Source: Aequorivita xiaoshiensis (GTDB lineage: Bacteria > Bacteroidota > Bacteroidia > Flavobacteriales > Flavobacteriaceae). Taken from it: a DNA stretch of 64,000 nucleotides. The stretch lies in contig NZ_JAIRBB010000004.1 in the NCBI RefSeq assembly GCF_022008395.1, positions 1 to 64,000 on the forward strand. The letters run 5' to 3'. The translations under genes and the position numbers were made by a program. Shown in pieces: positions 63,478-64,000 of the stretch. Positions within the stretch are counted from its first letter, which is position 1; the number at the start of each line of letters is the position of its first letter. Below the pieces are notes generated by a model. It searched no databases and was not told where the DNA came from. It was given only the letters and a program-made list of their open reading frames with translations.

Positions 63478-64000
63478 ATGAAACCTACAACCTTAAAAAT
63501 TACATTACTAGCCTTTTTGGCAGCAGCAACATTCTCTTGTAAAAATGCTGAAAAAGAATCTGAAGTTGCAGTAGAAACTCCAGCAGAGGCAACTGAAGCA
63601 GCAGTAGAATACAACGTAGACCCAGCAGCTTCTGAGATTAAGTGGGAAGGTGAAAAGCCTACTACAAAACACTTCGGAACTATTTCACTTAATTCTGGTG
63701 TATTCCATTTAAACAATGGAGTTGTTGAAGCTGGAAAATTCGAAATAGATATGAACACAATCAACGTTCAAGACTTAGAAGGTGAATACAAAGATAATTT
63801 AGAAGCTCACTTAAAAGGAACAGTTGAAGGTAAAGAAGGAGACTTTTTCAATATTAAAAAATATCCAACTGCAAAATTTGAGTTGACTGGTATGGAAAAC
63901 AACATAGTGAAAGGTAACTTAACTATTAAAGGTAAAACTAACGCTATCGAGTTTCCTGCAACTGTTGTTACTGAAGGAGATAAAATGACATTAAAGAGTG
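63478..64000 (+). CDS. YceI-family lipoprotein (3' end beyond window)
   Basis: 174 codons are visible. A hydrophobic leader ends in a lipobox-like ATFSC at about residue 21, so it is a lipoprotein. An Ala/Glu-rich linker follows, then the YceI lipocalin-like barrel: YNVDPAASEIKWEGEKP, GVFHLNNGVVEAGKFEIDM, LKGTVEGKEGDFFNIKKYPTAKFEL and NLTIKGKTNAIEFPA. YceI proteins bind isoprenoid-like lipids in the periplasm. Reading runs off the right edge. Confidence 0.9.
   Translation, partial: MKPTTLKITLLAFLAAATFSCKNAEKESEVAVETPAEATEAAVEYNVDPAASEIKWEGEKPTTKHFGTISLNSGVFHLNNGVVEAGKFEIDMNTINVQDLEGEYKDNLEAHLKGTVEGKEGDFFNIKKYPTAKFELTGMENNIVKGNLTIKGKTNAIEFPATVVTEGDKMTLKS

Overview
The window comes from a member of the Bacteroidota, most likely a marine Flavobacteriaceae. 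The DNA is AT-rich and intergenic regions repeatedly carry the Bacteroidetes -7 promoter box TAnnTTTG, often followed by C. Lineage-typical proteins include a 482-residue GapA with a long N-terminal extension, a 1119-residue SecA, a short RpoZ, DUF4835/PorD, DUF4199, DUF6913, a DnaJ with half a zinc finger, and proteins bearing type IX secretion (T9SS) signals. No tRNA, rRNA, CRISPR array, insertion sequence, integrase or prophage was seen. This is a stretch of chromosomal core genome.

Layout: 1-13.9 kb is all on the minus strand. It holds a cut-off secreted CUB/GEVED protein, fabI, recN, porD-like, coaBC, rpoZ, bamD, dapA, a DUF6913 gene, ligA, a LOG-family gene, prmC and a GNAT gene. At 13.9 kb orientation flips: ribD, an EamA transporter, an IMPACT-family gene, a 0.7 kb AT-rich gap, dnaA, a low-molecular-weight phosphatase, an orphan T9SS tail remnant and an RsmI-like methyltransferase. 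A minus block at 20.0-24.2 kb is cell-wall themed: two tandem lysozyme-like paralogues, mltG, a GNAT gene and dapF. From 24.4 to 39.9 kb the plus strand carries a DegP-type protease, gapA, an eroded pseudogene, trmD, a cobalamin adenosyltransferase, a DUF2795 gene, secA, a DUF4199 gene, a membrane-anchored AraC-type TPR regulator with an HTH-less partner, a T9SS-exported protein and a ferritin-like protein.

From 40 to 54 kb orientations alternate: ohr, meaB, a nucleotide-sugar epimerase facing a three-gene glycosyltransferase/LAB_N/GT39 operon, a PAP2 phosphatase, a MATE exporter, an ABC exporter, small proteins, an AAA ATPase, rlmF and a DUF1853 gene. From 53.8 to 63.3 kb a long minus block holds NatA/NatB-like ABC genes, an MscS channel, an outer-membrane beta-barrel, a sigma-54-type response regulator with no HTH, ppk2 and an M28 peptidase, preceded by grpE-dnaJ. 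A cut-off YceI lipoprotein gene ends the window.

Most genes are housekeeping. The points that most deserve a second look are: (1) a possible lipid A sugar-modification locus at 41.5-46.4 kb; (2) the NatAB-MscS-barrel operon ending in an AAA+ response regulator without a DNA-binding domain; (3) the TPR-AraC regulator coupled to an HTH-less twin; (4) two minus-strand terminators lying inside the coding ends of convergent neighbours; (5) promoter boxes only 4-7 nt from start codons, suggesting leaderless mRNAs; (6) two gene relics. I found no clearly new multi-gene defence or mobile system.
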